In this document: positions 8,633 to 17,900 of the stretch, piece after piece
Layout: every line of letters starts with the position of its first letter
Position numbering within the stretch: position 1 is the first letter of the stretch
Assembly: GCF_001883705.2 (NCBI RefSeq)
Contig: NZ_MDEQ02000004.1
Location: forward strand, 124,001 to 188,000
From: Burkholderia catarinensis
GTDB taxonomy: Bacteria > Pseudomonadota > Gammaproteobacteria > Burkholderiales > Burkholderiaceae
DNA: 64,000 nucleotides
Direction: 5' to 3'
Position numbers and translations under genes: made by a program
The notes under the pieces: generated by a model
Told to the model about the DNA's origin: nothing
The model's database searches: none
The model's input: only the letters and a program-made list of their open reading frames with translations

Positions 8633-8932
8633 TCAGTGCTGCGCGCCCGCGTCGGCCGTCAGCGCATGCGTGCAATCCGCACGGTACTCGGCGGCAAGCC
8701 GATGCTTCGCGCCGTCCAGATCGTCGGGGTAGTAAGGGCTCGCGTGCGCCGGCTCGTAGCCGACCTGTTCGAGTTCGGTCAGCTCGCGCACGAGGTCCGC
8801 ATGCGTGACCTCGTGACCGGTGTGGACGAACGGATAGGCGTTGCATTCCTGCGGTGTCAGGTGCGGTGCCGCGAACGCGGCGGTGCTGGCGCATGCGAGC
8901 AGCATGCAGGCGACGGTAGTCGACAGTTTCAT
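8633..8932 (-). CDS. Secreted DUF4148-family protein
   Basis: A 99-residue exported protein of unknown function. A cleavable signal peptide (MKLSTTVACMLLACASTAAFA) is followed by a mature part with the DUF4148 pattern THADLVRELTELEQVGYEP. Two cysteines remain after cleavage (in PQECNAY and ADCTHAL) and could form a disulphide. DUF4148 proteins are small periplasmic proteins, numerous in Burkholderia and often beside regulators. This one is transcribed away from a two-component operon, and the 218-base gap holds two copies of a shared palindrome, so the kinase system probably controls it. That link is inference. Confidence 0.85.
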   Translation of the reverse strand: MKLSTTVACMLLACASTAAFAAPHLTPQECNAYPFVHTGHEVTHADLVRELTELEQVGYEPAHASPYYPDDLDGAKHRLAAEYRADCTHALTADAGAQH

Positions 8933-9013
8933 CCGGTGGCTCCTGGTTTCGCGGCCCGATGCCGCATGACGTCAGCGTAGGCGGAGCGCACGACGAGGCG
9001 GGCGACGCACGGA

Positions 9014-9027
9014 TGAAACATGTTTCA
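9014..9027. promoter_or_regulatory. Operator candidate A: TGAAACATGTTTCA
   Basis: A perfect 14-base palindrome (TGAA-N6-TTCA class) between the divergent DUF4148 and response-regulator genes, about 80 and 125 bases from their starts. The same spaced half-sites recur at 9051, 12344 and, less perfectly, 18268. This suggests a binding site for the neighbouring OmpR-type regulator. Confidence 0.6.
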
Positions 9028-9050
9028 CGCGCGCTCGCCAGGGCGCCGGA

Positions 9051-9064
9051 TGAAGCAATTTTCA
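9051..9064. promoter_or_regulatory. Operator candidate B: TGAA-N6-TTCA
   Basis: The second copy of the element in the same gap, TGAAGCAATTTTCA, centred 37 bases from copy A. Two sites in one divergent control region fit cooperative binding by response-regulator dimers and autoregulation. Confidence 0.55.
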
Positions 9065-9150
9065 TGTAACGCCGGACGTCGGTCGGGGCGTCTACGATAG
9101 TCGCGGGCGCATCGTGTGTGCCCGTCATGAAGTTCATTGCGAGGACAGCC

Positions 9151-9825
9151 ATGCGAGTACTGACGGTCGAGGACGATGCGGTGACCGCGAACGAAATCGT
9201 CGGCGAACTGACTGCGCGCGGGTTCGAGGTCGACTGGATCGACAACGGCCGCGAAGGCATGCTGCGCGCGATGAGCGCATCGTACGACGCGATCACGCTC
9301 GACCGGATGCTGCCGGGCGCGGACGGCCTCGCGATCCTGACCGCGATGCGCACGGTCGGCATCGATACGCCGGTGCTGATGCTGAGCGCGCTCGGCGATG
9401 TCGACGAGCGCATCCGCGGGCTGCGCGCGGGCGGCGACGATTACCTGACGAAGCCGTTCGATTCCGGCGAGCTGAGCGCCCGCATCGAGGTGCTGCTGCG
9501 TCGCCGGCAGGCATCGGGCGTACCACAGCAGACGCTGTTGAAGGTCGGTGCGCTCGAGCTCGACCTCATTTCGCGCCGCGCGCGCCGTGGCGTCGACGAG
9601 ATTGCGCTATTGCCGACCGAATTCCGCGTGCTCGAATTCATGATGCGCAACGCGGGCCAGACGATCACGCGCACGATGCTGTTCGAGACCGTATGGGGCT
9701 ATCACTTCGATCCCGGCACCAACCTGATCGACGTCCACATGGGCCGGTTGCGCAAGAAGATCGATCCGCCCGGCGCGAACCCGATGATCCAGACGGTGCG
9801 CGGCTCGGGCTACATGCTCGCATGA
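9151..9825 (+). CDS. OmpR-family response regulator
   Basis: A 224-residue two-component response regulator. The receiver domain (about 1-115) has a complete phosphorylation site: acidic E7-D8-D9, phospho-acceptor D51 in TLDRMLPGADG, S79 and K101 (YLTKPF). The C-terminal winged helix (about 130-222) contains ALLPTEFRVLEFMM and VHMGRLRKKID, typical of OmpR/PhoB DNA-binding domains. ATG at 9151 is preferred because GAGG precedes it and it opens exactly at the receiver; an in-frame start at 9118 would add 11 residues. The stop overlaps the kinase start (ATGA). Probable targets are the TGAA-N6-TTCA palindromes in this locus. Confidence 0.93.
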   Translation: MRVLTVEDDAVTANEIVGELTARGFEVDWIDNGREGMLRAMSASYDAITLDRMLPGADGLAILTAMRTVGIDTPVLMLSALGDVDERIRGLRAGGDDYLTKPFDSGELSARIEVLLRRRQASGVPQQTLLKVGALELDLISRRARRGVDEIALLPTEFRVLEFMMRNAGQTITRTMLFETVWGYHFDPGTNLIDVHMGRLRKKIDPPGANPMIQTVRGSGYMLA

Positions 9826-11228
9826 CGGAGGCGGGGATGGATGCGGCTCGCGCGGCGAACTTCACGCGCCGCTGGCACACGACGACGTTTCGCTGGCTGT
9901 GCGCCTATGCGGCGATCTTCTCGGTTTCGCTGCTGCTGCTCGCGGGCGTGATCAGCGCTGCCGCGACGCACACGATGACGCGCGACACCGACGAGGTGCT
10001 CGCGTGGCAACTGATCTATTTCGATTCGATTCCCGATGCCGAGCTGCCGCTCGCGATCCACCGGCGGCTCGAGCACGAGCACATGCATACGAGTTTCTAC
10101 GGGCTGTTCGACGCGAACGGGCGCCGCGTGGCCGGCGACATCGCGACGCCGCCCGCGCTGCGCACGGATCGCCACGGGCGCACGCTGCAACGCACGCTTG
10201 TGCCGCTCGACGGTCAACCCGCGCCGATCACGCGTGCGATGGCCGTGCGCCGCGACAACGGGATGACGCTGGTTGTCGCACGCGACCTGTCGCATTTCAT
10301 CCAGATCCGCGATGTCGCGATCCGCGGGCTCGTGATCGGTGGCGTGATGATCCTGATCGCGGGCATCGCGGGCGGCAGCATGCTCGGCATGCGGCAGATG
10401 CGCCGCGTCGCCGCGATCCGGCGCGTCACGCGGCAGATCGCCGAGGGCGATCTCGGCAAGCGGCTGCCGGTCGGCCGCTACGACGAACTCGACCTGCTCG
10501 CGCATCTCGTGAACCATATGCTCGACGAAGTCGAGCGGCTGATGGGCGAGGTGCGTCATACCTGCGACGGTATCGCGCACGATCTGCGCACGCCGCTCGC
10601 ACGCGTGCACACGATGCTGGCTCGGCTCGCGGAGCAGCCGTTTTGCGCGGACGACCCTGCGTCGTCGGCACTGCTGGCGTCGGCGCGCGACGAGACCGAC
10701 CGGCTGCTCGAGCGCTTTCGCGCGATGCTGCGCATCTCCGAGATCGGTACGCTGAGCCGGCGCGGCGGCTTTGCCGCGGTCGACGTCGCGGCATTGCTGC
10801 GCAGCGTCTGCGAGCTCTACGAGCCGCTGGCCGAAGCCGTCGACGTGTCGTTCGAGCTCGACGCGGCACCGGTCGACGGCATTCATGGCGATCGCGCGTT
10901 GCTGTTCGAGGCGTTCAGCAATCTCGCGGACAACGCAATCAAGTTCACGCCGCCGGGCGGTCGCGTGCACGTCGCACTCCACGCGACGCCGAGCGGCCCG
11001 CTCGTCCGGTTCGAGGACACCGGCCCCGGCATCCCTCCCGGCGAACGCGACGCGGTGCTCGAACGCTTCTATCGCGGCGCGCGCACGCGCCATGTGAACG
11101 GCTCGGGGCTCGGCTTGAGTATCGTCTCGGCGGTGATGCGCGTGCACGGCTTCGCGCTGCGGATCGGCGATGCACCGCTGGCCGGCGCGGCGATCACGGT
11201 CGAATGCTGGCCGCGCTCGCTCGCATGA
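9822..11228 (+). CDS. Membrane sensor histidine kinase
   Basis: A 468-residue sensor kinase, partner of the preceding regulator. Membrane segments near residues 25-50 and 165-190 enclose a periplasmic sensor region of about 115 residues that includes a His-rich patch (HRRLEHEHMH). HAMP follows, then the dimerisation box IAHDLRTPLARV with phospho-acceptor His about 253, the N-box FSNLADNAIKFTPPGG, the G1 box EDTGPGIPPGE and the G2 box GSGLGLSIV. All catalytic boxes are intact. The His-rich sensor could bind metal ions, as in heavy-metal kinases, but the signal is unknown. The start overlaps the regulator stop by four bases. Confidence 0.93.
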   Translation: MTEAGMDAARAANFTRRWHTTTFRWLCAYAAIFSVSLLLLAGVISAAATHTMTRDTDEVLAWQLIYFDSIPDAELPLAIHRRLEHEHMHTSFYGLFDANGRRVAGDIATPPALRTDRHGRTLQRTLVPLDGQPAPITRAMAVRRDNGMTLVVARDLSHFIQIRDVAIRGLVIGGVMILIAGIAGGSMLGMRQMRRVAAIRRVTRQIAEGDLGKRLPVGRYDELDLLAHLVNHMLDEVERLMGEVRHTCDGIAHDLRTPLARVHTMLARLAEQPFCADDPASSALLASARDETDRLLERFRAMLRISEIGTLSRRGGFAAVDVAALLRSVCELYEPLAEAVDVSFELDAAPVDGIHGDRALLFEAFSNLADNAIKFTPPGGRVHVALHATPSGPLVRFEDTGPGIPPGERDAVLERFYRGARTRHVNGSGLGLSIVSAVMRVHGFALRIGDAPLAGAAITVECWPRSLA

Positions 11229-11247
11229 CGGCGCCGGGGAACGGTCG

Positions 11248-11913
11248 ATGCGCATCCTGCTGATTTCCCCGCCGAATCCGGAGGCGGCATGGCTGGACAA
11301 GGCGTTTCGCGAGAGCACGCACGGCGTCGAGCGCGTCGACGGATGGCGCGACGGCTGCTTCGTGGCGACCCAGGACCGGTTCGATGCAATCGTGATCGTT
11401 GCGCCCGACGCCGCCGCCGGCACGTCGATCCTCGATGCATTGCCGCGACTCGCCGTATCGGCCGGAGGCGCGACGATTGCCGCGATCGTCGCCGGTGCGA
11501 CACCCGCGCAGCGTGCGCGGATGCTCCAGGCCGGCTGCGACGTGTGTCTTGCCCATCCGTGTTCGTTCGTGGAACTGCACGAGCGGTTGCGCGCGCTGTG
11601 GCGCCGCGCGGGCGTCGGCGCGATGCGTGAGTCGGTCCGGCTCGACACGGCCACGCGCGCACTCGAAGAGCGTGGCCGGAGGTTGGCGCTCAGCGCACGG
11701 GAATTCCGTCTCGTCGAATGCCTGCTGCGCGAATCGGGGCGACCGGTCGGGCGTGATGCCGTGTTGCGTTATGCATGGGGCGATGCCGATGTCGAGCCCG
11801 AAACGGTCAATGCGCTGGTCGTGCGGTTGCGGCGCAAGCTGGCCGCGCACGCTTTTTCCGCGCGCATCGAAACGGTCGCGCGATTCGGGTTCAGGTTCGA
11901 CACGGGCGGATGA
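11248..11913 (+). CDS. Atypical response regulator with degenerate receiver
   Basis: A 221-residue protein with the length and two-domain layout of an OmpR-type regulator. Aligned by eye with the intact regulator of this operon, every phosphorylation residue is changed: the acidic pocket EDD becomes SPP (7-9), D51 becomes V, S79 becomes V, and K101 becomes H (LAHPCSF). The C-terminal winged helix is preserved (LALSAREFRLVECLLRES, VNALVVRLRRKL), so it should still bind DNA. It starts 19 bases after the kinase. It probably acts without phosphorylation, perhaps as a dimer partner or antagonist of the intact regulator. That role is inference. Confidence 0.8.
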   Translation: MRILLISPPNPEAAWLDKAFRESTHGVERVDGWRDGCFVATQDRFDAIVIVAPDAAAGTSILDALPRLAVSAGGATIAAIVAGATPAQRARMLQAGCDVCLAHPCSFVELHERLRALWRRAGVGAMRESVRLDTATRALEERGRRLALSAREFRLVECLLRESGRPVGRDAVLRYAWGDADVEPETVNALVVRLRRKLAAHAFSARIETVARFGFRFDTGG

Positions 11914-11986
11914 CGGTGCGGTATCGCGCCACGCTTGCGGACGGCAGGGATGCCGCGCGTCGCGCGGCAGGTTCGATTGCGTGCGG

Positions 11987-12244
11987 TCAGTGCGAATAGA
12001 GTTCGCGATTGAGCTGCACGAGCTGGCCGTCGTGTTCTGCGCGGACGAGTTCGCGATAGACCTGCGCACGTGTCAGCGGCGTTGCCTGCGGCGCATTCCA
12101 TGCCTGTTGCGATGACAACGGTGCGGGCGCGGTCGATGCGAAGGTCTGCGGCCCGGTCGCCGTTGCGGGCTGCGTTGCGCTGGCTCGGCCGGGTAGCACG
12201 ACGCAGAGGGCGCAGAGGAGGGTAGCGAACATCAATGTCTTCAT
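11987..12244 (-). CDS. Small secreted DUF4148-like protein
   Basis: An 85-residue exported protein of unknown function. The signal peptide MKTLMFATLLCALCVVLPGRASA is followed by a Thr/Ala/Pro/Gln-rich linker and the DUF4148-type helix PLTRAQVYRELVRAEHDGQL. It is the second such protein in the locus and lies downstream of, and on the same strand as, the RND efflux operon. A TGAA-N6-TTCA palindrome is about 100 bases upstream of its start. The frame stays open further upstream, but only the start at 12244 gives a clean signal peptide. Confidence 0.75.
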   Translation of the reverse strand: MKTLMFATLLCALCVVLPGRASATQPATATGPQTFASTAPAPLSSQQAWNAPQATPLTRAQVYRELVRAEHDGQLVQLNRELYSH

Positions 12245-12343
12245 GGCGTGATCCTGGTCGAATGGCGGAGACCGGTGTCGCGGGTGCGATGCCGGCCGGA
12301 AACACGTTATCGGGTGCACCCGTGCGGGCGTCCGGCGCGCCGA

Positions 12344-12357
12344 TGAAGAAACGTTCA
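12344..12357. promoter_or_regulatory. Operator candidate C: TGAA-N6-TTCA
   Basis: TGAAGAAACGTTCA, with the same half-sites and spacing as copies A and B. It overlaps the stop codon of the outer-membrane efflux gene and lies 100 bases upstream of the second DUF4148 gene, where it could drive or block a separate promoter for that gene. Confidence 0.5.
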
Positions 12358-13770
12358 TGAACGCGCGTCGTGCCAGCCGCCGCCGAGCGCGCGCACGAGC
12401 CCGACGGATGCTTGCAGGCGCCGCGCATTAGCGTCGAGCGACGCGATCTGCGTATCGAGTTCGGTCGTCTGCGCGGTGACCACGTCGAGATAACTGACGG
12501 CACCGTCGCGATAGCGCGACATCGCGAGCGCCAGTGAATGCCGCGCCGCGACGAGCGCCGCGTCGTCCTGGTCCGATTCGTCGCCGAGGCGGTGCAGTTG
12601 CGCGAGATCGTCCTCGACTTCACGGAACGCCTGCAGCACGACGGCCCGGTAGCGCGCGCCCTGTTCGGCGAACTGCGCGCGCGCCTTGCGTACGCCGGCG
12701 GCGCGCAGGCCACCGTCGAACAGCGTCATCGCGAGACGCGGCCCGATCGACCAGATCTCGTTCGGTGCGGCGAGCCACGGCGAAAACGTATCGCTCTGGA
12801 ACCCCGCGTCGAGGCCGAGCTGCAGGTCGGGAAAGTAGGCGGCGCGTGCGACGCCGATCCGCGCGTTCGCGGCCGCGACGCGGCGTTCGGCGGCGGCGAC
12901 GTCCGGGCGGCGTTCGAGCAGCGTCGACGCGAGCCCGGTCGGAATCGACGGCACGCCCGGCAGCGCAGCGACGGGCGGCAGCGAGAACGTCGACGCGGAC
13001 GCCCCGACGAGCGCCGCGATCGCGTGCTCGTCGAGCGCGCGGCGCGCGGCGATGTCGGACGCGCGAGCTTGTGCAAGCGCGAGTTGCGTTTGCGCACGCG
13101 ATACGTCGAGCCCCGACGCGAGGCCGCCGCGATGGCGGCTGACCGTCAGTTGCCACGCACGGCGGTAGGTGTCGATCGTTTGCGCGAGCGTGTCCGCTTC
13201 GCGGTCGAGTCCCGCGAGATCGAAGTAGGTGCTGGCGACGCCGGCCTCCAGGCTGAGCCGGACCGACGCGAGGTCGTCGCCGGCCGCCTGCGCGTCGTCG
13301 CGGCCGGCCGCGACCGTGTTGCGGACCTTGCCCCACAGATCGACGTCGTAGCCGAATCCTGCTTCGAGCGTGTTCGACTCATAGACGTCGGGCTGGCCGC
13401 TGCCGCGCAACGGCCGGCGCGCCGACTGCCGGTCGCGGTCGGTCTCGGCATCGATGCCGAGGGTCGGCAGCAATGCCGCGTGGGCCTCGTCGAACAGCGC
13501 GGCGGCTTCGTCGTGCCGCGCGACGGCGGCGGCGAGATCGGGATTCGCGCGCGCGACGAGCGGCTCGAGCCGGTCGAGCGTCGCGTCGCCGTACACGCGC
13601 CACCAGCCGTCGCGCGGCAGGCGGTCGGCGGGCGCGGCGTCGATCCATGGGCCCGTTTCGCGAAAGGCGGCCGGCACCGGCACCGCCGGCGCGCGATACG
13701 TCGGCGCCAACGAACAGCCGGCGAGCAGCGCGACGCTGCCCAGCAACGCAGCGAGCAGACGGTCAGCCAT
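12355..13770 (-). CDS. RND efflux outer-membrane lipoprotein (NodT/OprM family)
   Basis: The outer-membrane channel of a tripartite pump, 471 residues. The N-terminus is a lipoprotein signal with lipobox LLAGC followed by SLAPTYRAP, the usual opening of NodT-type factors. Two OEP repeats follow, rich in coiled helices (LSLEAGVASTYFDLAGLDREAD and the related segment in the second half, VVLQAFREVEDDLAQL), with the end-of-repeat signature VSYLDVVTAQTTEL. The ATG at 13770 overlaps the adaptor stop by eight bases; a GTG two codons upstream is possible. It is last in the permease-adaptor-channel operon. Confidence 0.92.
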   Translation of the reverse strand: MADRLLAALLGSVALLAGCSLAPTYRAPAVPVPAAFRETGPWIDAAPADRLPRDGWWRVYGDATLDRLEPLVARANPDLAAAVARHDEAAALFDEAHAALLPTLGIDAETDRDRQSARRPLRGSGQPDVYESNTLEAGFGYDVDLWGKVRNTVAAGRDDAQAAGDDLASVRLSLEAGVASTYFDLAGLDREADTLAQTIDTYRRAWQLTVSRHRGGLASGLDVSRAQTQLALAQARASDIAARRALDEHAIAALVGASASTFSLPPVAALPGVPSIPTGLASTLLERRPDVAAAERRVAAANARIGVARAAYFPDLQLGLDAGFQSDTFSPWLAAPNEIWSIGPRLAMTLFDGGLRAAGVRKARAQFAEQGARYRAVVLQAFREVEDDLAQLHRLGDESDQDDAALVAARHSLALAMSRYRDGAVSYLDVVTAQTTELDTQIASLDANARRLQASVGLVRALGGGWHDARS

Positions 13771-14938
13771 GCGCACGCTCCGTCGTCGTGGCGCCGGCGA
13801 TACGCACGGGGTCTCCGTCCGCGAGCGAATCGGGCGGATTGTCGATCACGCGATCGCCAGCCGCGAGCCCCGACGCGATCTCGACGCGCGTGCCGAGATC
13901 GGTCGCGATCGAGACATTGCGCAGCCGCGCGTGCCCGTTCGCATCGAGCACGGCGACTTGCAACCCGTCGTGGCGGAAGATCAGCGTGCTGGCCGGAATC
14001 GTCAGTGCATGCGCGGCGCCGCGCATCGCGATCCGCACTTGCGCGTATTCGCCCGGGAACAGCGTGCCGGCCGGGTTGGCGATCGAGAACTGCGCGAGCA
14101 GCGTGCCGGAAGCCGGGTCGATCGACTGCGCGGAATCCGCGAGCGTGGCGTCGAATGTCGCGCCGGGGCGCTCGGGGACGGTCAGCGCGACCTGCATGCC
14201 CGCCCGGATCGCGGCCGCATCGTCTTGCGGGACATGGACGTACAGCCGCAGCCGCCGCGCGTCCGAGACGGTGAAGAGTTCGGCGCCGTGGCCGCTGCCC
14301 GCGTCGATCAGTGCGCCGACATCGGTCTTGCGGGCGGTCACGACGCCGTCGAACGGCGCGGTGAGCCGCTTGAACGATTCGAGTGCTTCGAGGCGCCGCA
14401 CGTTGGCGGTGCTCGCCGCGACGGCCGCGAGTTTCGCGTCGAGGTCGCTGCGTTTCTCGTCGGCCTCCTGCTGCGAAACGGAATCCTGCGTGAGCATCTC
14501 GGCCCAGCGTGCGGCCGTGACGGCCGCAAGCCGCTCGTTCGCGCTCGCGCTCTGCAGGTCGGCGCGCGCCTGCTGCAACTGCTGGTCGAGATCGGGCGTG
14601 TCGATCGACGCAAGCAACTGGCCGGCCTTCACGTGCGCGCCGATGTCGACGTACCACGCATGCAGGTAGCCGGGCACGCGTGCGTAGATCGGCGCGTCGA
14701 CGTACGCGTCGAGCCGGCCTGGCAGCATGAGCGCATCGGCTGCGGCCGGCTGCGGCGCGACCGTCGCGACGGTCGGGATCGCCTGCTGCACGGTCCAGGC
14801 GGCGACCGCGCGCGCGTCGTGCAGGCGGGCGACGAGGCCGGCTGCAGCGACGGCGAGCGCGGCGACGGCGCCCGCGATCGCGAGCGGCTTCAGGTAACGC
14901 GGCGTGCCAGGGGGACGGACTTCGAATTCAGTGGACAT
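13763..14938 (-). CDS. RND efflux periplasmic adaptor (membrane fusion protein)
   Basis: A 391-residue HlyD/AcrA-type adaptor joining the inner-membrane pump to the outer-membrane channel. A single N-terminal membrane anchor (LKPLAIAGAVAALAVAAAGLV) is followed by a lipoyl half (YARVPGYLHAWYVDIGAHVKAGQLLA), an alpha-helical hairpin (about 115-185), the second lipoyl half (LTAPFDGVVTARKTDVGALI) and beta-barrel/membrane-proximal domains. The start at 14938 is backed by GGGAG. It overlaps the permease gene by 11 bases and the channel gene by eight, so the three are co-translated. Confidence 0.92.
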   Translation of the reverse strand: MSTEFEVRPPGTPRYLKPLAIAGAVAALAVAAAGLVARLHDARAVAAWTVQQAIPTVATVAPQPAAADALMLPGRLDAYVDAPIYARVPGYLHAWYVDIGAHVKAGQLLASIDTPDLDQQLQQARADLQSASANERLAAVTAARWAEMLTQDSVSQQEADEKRSDLDAKLAAVAASTANVRRLEALESFKRLTAPFDGVVTARKTDVGALIDAGSGHGAELFTVSDARRLRLYVHVPQDDAAAIRAGMQVALTVPERPGATFDATLADSAQSIDPASGTLLAQFSIANPAGTLFPGEYAQVRIAMRGAAHALTIPASTLIFRHDGLQVAVLDANGHARLRNVSIATDLGTRVEIASGLAAGDRVIDNPPDSLADGDPVRIAGATTTERAHG

Positions 14939-17900
14939 GCTGTTCTCCCGGAGTGAGGGACAGGGATTCGGAACGAGGCGCGCGATCGCGCCGGTGGACG
15001 AGGCTGAATACGACGGGCACGAACACCAGCGTCGCGACGGTCGCGCATAGCAGGCCGCCGATGACCGCACGGCCGAGCGGGGCGTTCTGTTCCCCGCCGT
15101 CGCCGAGACCGAGCGCCATCGGCGCCATGCCGATGATCATCGCGAGCGCGGTCATCATCACGGGCCGAAAGCGCGTGAAGCCTGCCTCGAGCGCGGCGAC
15201 GGCCGCGTCGGCGGTATGTGCGAGCCGTTCGCGCGCGAAGGTGACGACGAGGATGCTGTTCGCGGTCGCGACACCCATGCACAGGATCGCGCCCGTCAAC
15301 GCCGGCACCGACAGCGGCGTGCGCGTGATGAACAGCATCCATACGATGCCGGCGAGCGCGGCGGGCAGGCCGCTCACGATCACGAACGCGTCGCGCCACG
15401 AATGGAAGTTGACGACGATCAGCAGGTAGATCAGCAGGACCGCGCCGGCGAGGCCGGCGAGCAGCCCGCCGAATGCGCTGTTCATGGTCTGCACCTGGCC
15501 GCGCACGGTCACGCGCGATCCCTTCGGCAGGTCGGCAGCGCTCGCGCGCAGCACGCGGTCGATGTCGGCGCTGACCGCGCCGAGATCGCGGTCCTGCGTC
15601 GTCGCGAAGATGTCGTACAGCGGCGCGATGTCGTAGTGCGACACGACCGCGTCGGTCTGACCGCGCACGATCGTCGCCAGGCCGCCGAGCAATTGCGGGG
15701 CGCCCGCGTGGCCGGTGACGGGCAGCGCGCGCAGGTCCGACAGCGATGTCATCCGGTACTGGGGCGTCTGCGCGACGATCGGATACGACACGCCGTTGTG
15801 CGGATCGAGCCAGTAGGTCGGCGACACCTGGCTCGTGCCGGACAGGCTTGCCACCACGGCATTGGTGACATCCTGCTCGGTGATGCCGAGCTGCGCGGCA
15901 CGCGCGCGGTCGACCGACACCGTGAACTGCGGATAGGTCGACGCCTGCTGTACGCGCGGGTCGGCAACCCCCGGCACCGTGCGGATGCGCCGCAGCAGAT
16001 CGGTCGCATAGGCGCGGTTGGCGGCCTGGTCGGGGCCTGTCACCTGTACGTCGATCGGCGCGGGCGCGCCGAAGTTGAGGATCTGGCTCACGATGTCGGC
16101 GGGCAGGAACGAGAACGTCACACCCGGAAACGCGCGCGGCAGCACGGTACGCAATTGCTTCACGTAGCCGGCCGTCGGTGCGTGGTCGCCCGTGAGCGAC
16201 ACGAGGATGTCGCCGTCCTGCGGGCCGATCGTGCCGCTGTTGCTGTAAGTGAGGTTGATCCCGCTGTTCGGTAGGCCCATGTTGTCGACGATGCTCGCGA
16301 GCGAGCGAGGCGGCACGACGCCGCGCACCGTGTGCTCGACGTGGTCGAACAGCGCGGCCGTTTCCTCGATGCGCGTGCCGATCGGTGCGCGCACGTGAAT
16401 CGCGATTTCTCCCGCGTCGACCGACGGGAAGAAATTACGGCCGAGCCATGGCACCAGCACGAACGACAGCGTAACGACGGCCAGGAACAGCGCGACGAAG
16501 CGCGCGCGATGCACGAGCGCGAGGCCGAGCACGGAGCGGTAGCCGGCGCGCAGCGCCGCGAAACGGCGTTCGAATCCCTGCTGGAACGCGACGAGCGGAT
16601 TGCGGGCGCGTGGCGGCGGGAACGGCGCGCCGTGCGGCGCGAGCACGGCCGCCGGATGCGCGGCATGCGGTTTCAACAGGTAACGGGCCATCATCGGCAC
16701 GAACGTGCGGGACAGCACGAACGACGCGATCATCGCGAAGATCACCGCTTCGGCCATCGGCACGAACAGGAAGCGGGCCACGCCATCGAGCAGCAGCATC
16801 GGCACGAACACGATGCAGATGCACAGCAGCGACACGAAGGCCGGCGCGACGATCTGCGACGCGCCGTCGAGGATCGCGCCGCGCACGTCCTTGCCTTGCT
16901 CGAGATGCCAGTTGACGTTCTCGATCGTGACGGTCGCGTCGTCGACGAGAATGCCGACCGCGAGTGCAAGCCCGCCGAGCGTCATCACGTTGAGCGTCTC
17001 GCCCGCGGCCGCGAGCGCGGCGATCGCGGCCAGCACCGCGAGCGGGATGGACGCGGCGATGATCAGCGTCGAGCGCCAGCTGCCGAGGAACAGCAGGATC
17101 ATCGCGGACGTGAGCGCGGCGGCGATCAGGCCTTCGCGCGCCACGCCGCTCACGGCGCCCTTGACGAATACGGACTGGTCGCCCATCACGACGAGCCTGA
17201 GCGAAGGCGGCAGCGTCGCCTCGATGCGCGGCAGCTGTGCCTTCACGCCAGCGATGATGTCGAGCGTCGATGCCGAACCGCTTTTCAGCACGCTCATCAG
17301 CACCGCGCGGCGGCCGTCGACGCGCACGATGTTGCCCTGCGGCGGATAACCGTCGCGTACGTGCGCGACGTCGCGCATGAAGATCACCGCGCCGTTCACG
17401 GTCCGGATCGGCAGCGCATTGAGCTGGTCGATGGTCAGCGGGCTGTCGTTGAGCCGGATGTTGTATTCGAAGCCGCCGATCTTTTGCGTGCCGGCCGGGA
17501 TGATCTGGTTCTGCTGCGCCAGCGCGGTTGCGACGTCCTGTGCGGACAGCCCCTTGGCCTGCAGCGCCTGCGGATCCAGGTCGATCTGCACCTGGCGTAC
17601 CTTGCCGCCATACGGCGATGGAATCGCGACACCCGCGACGGACAGCAGCTGCGGCCGGATCACGTTGGTTGCGTAGTCGCCGAGCTGCTGCTCGTTCAGT
17701 GTGTCGCTCGTCAGCGCAAGCTGCAGCACGGGCACGGTCGACGCGTTGTAGTTGAGGATCTGCGGTGGTGTGGTGCCGGGCGGCATCTGCTTGAGCACGG
17801 TTTGCGAGATCGACGTGACCTGGGCGGTCGCGGTGCGGATGTCGACGCTCGGCTGGAAGAAGATCTTGACGATCCCGAAGCTGCGGAACGATTGCGACTC

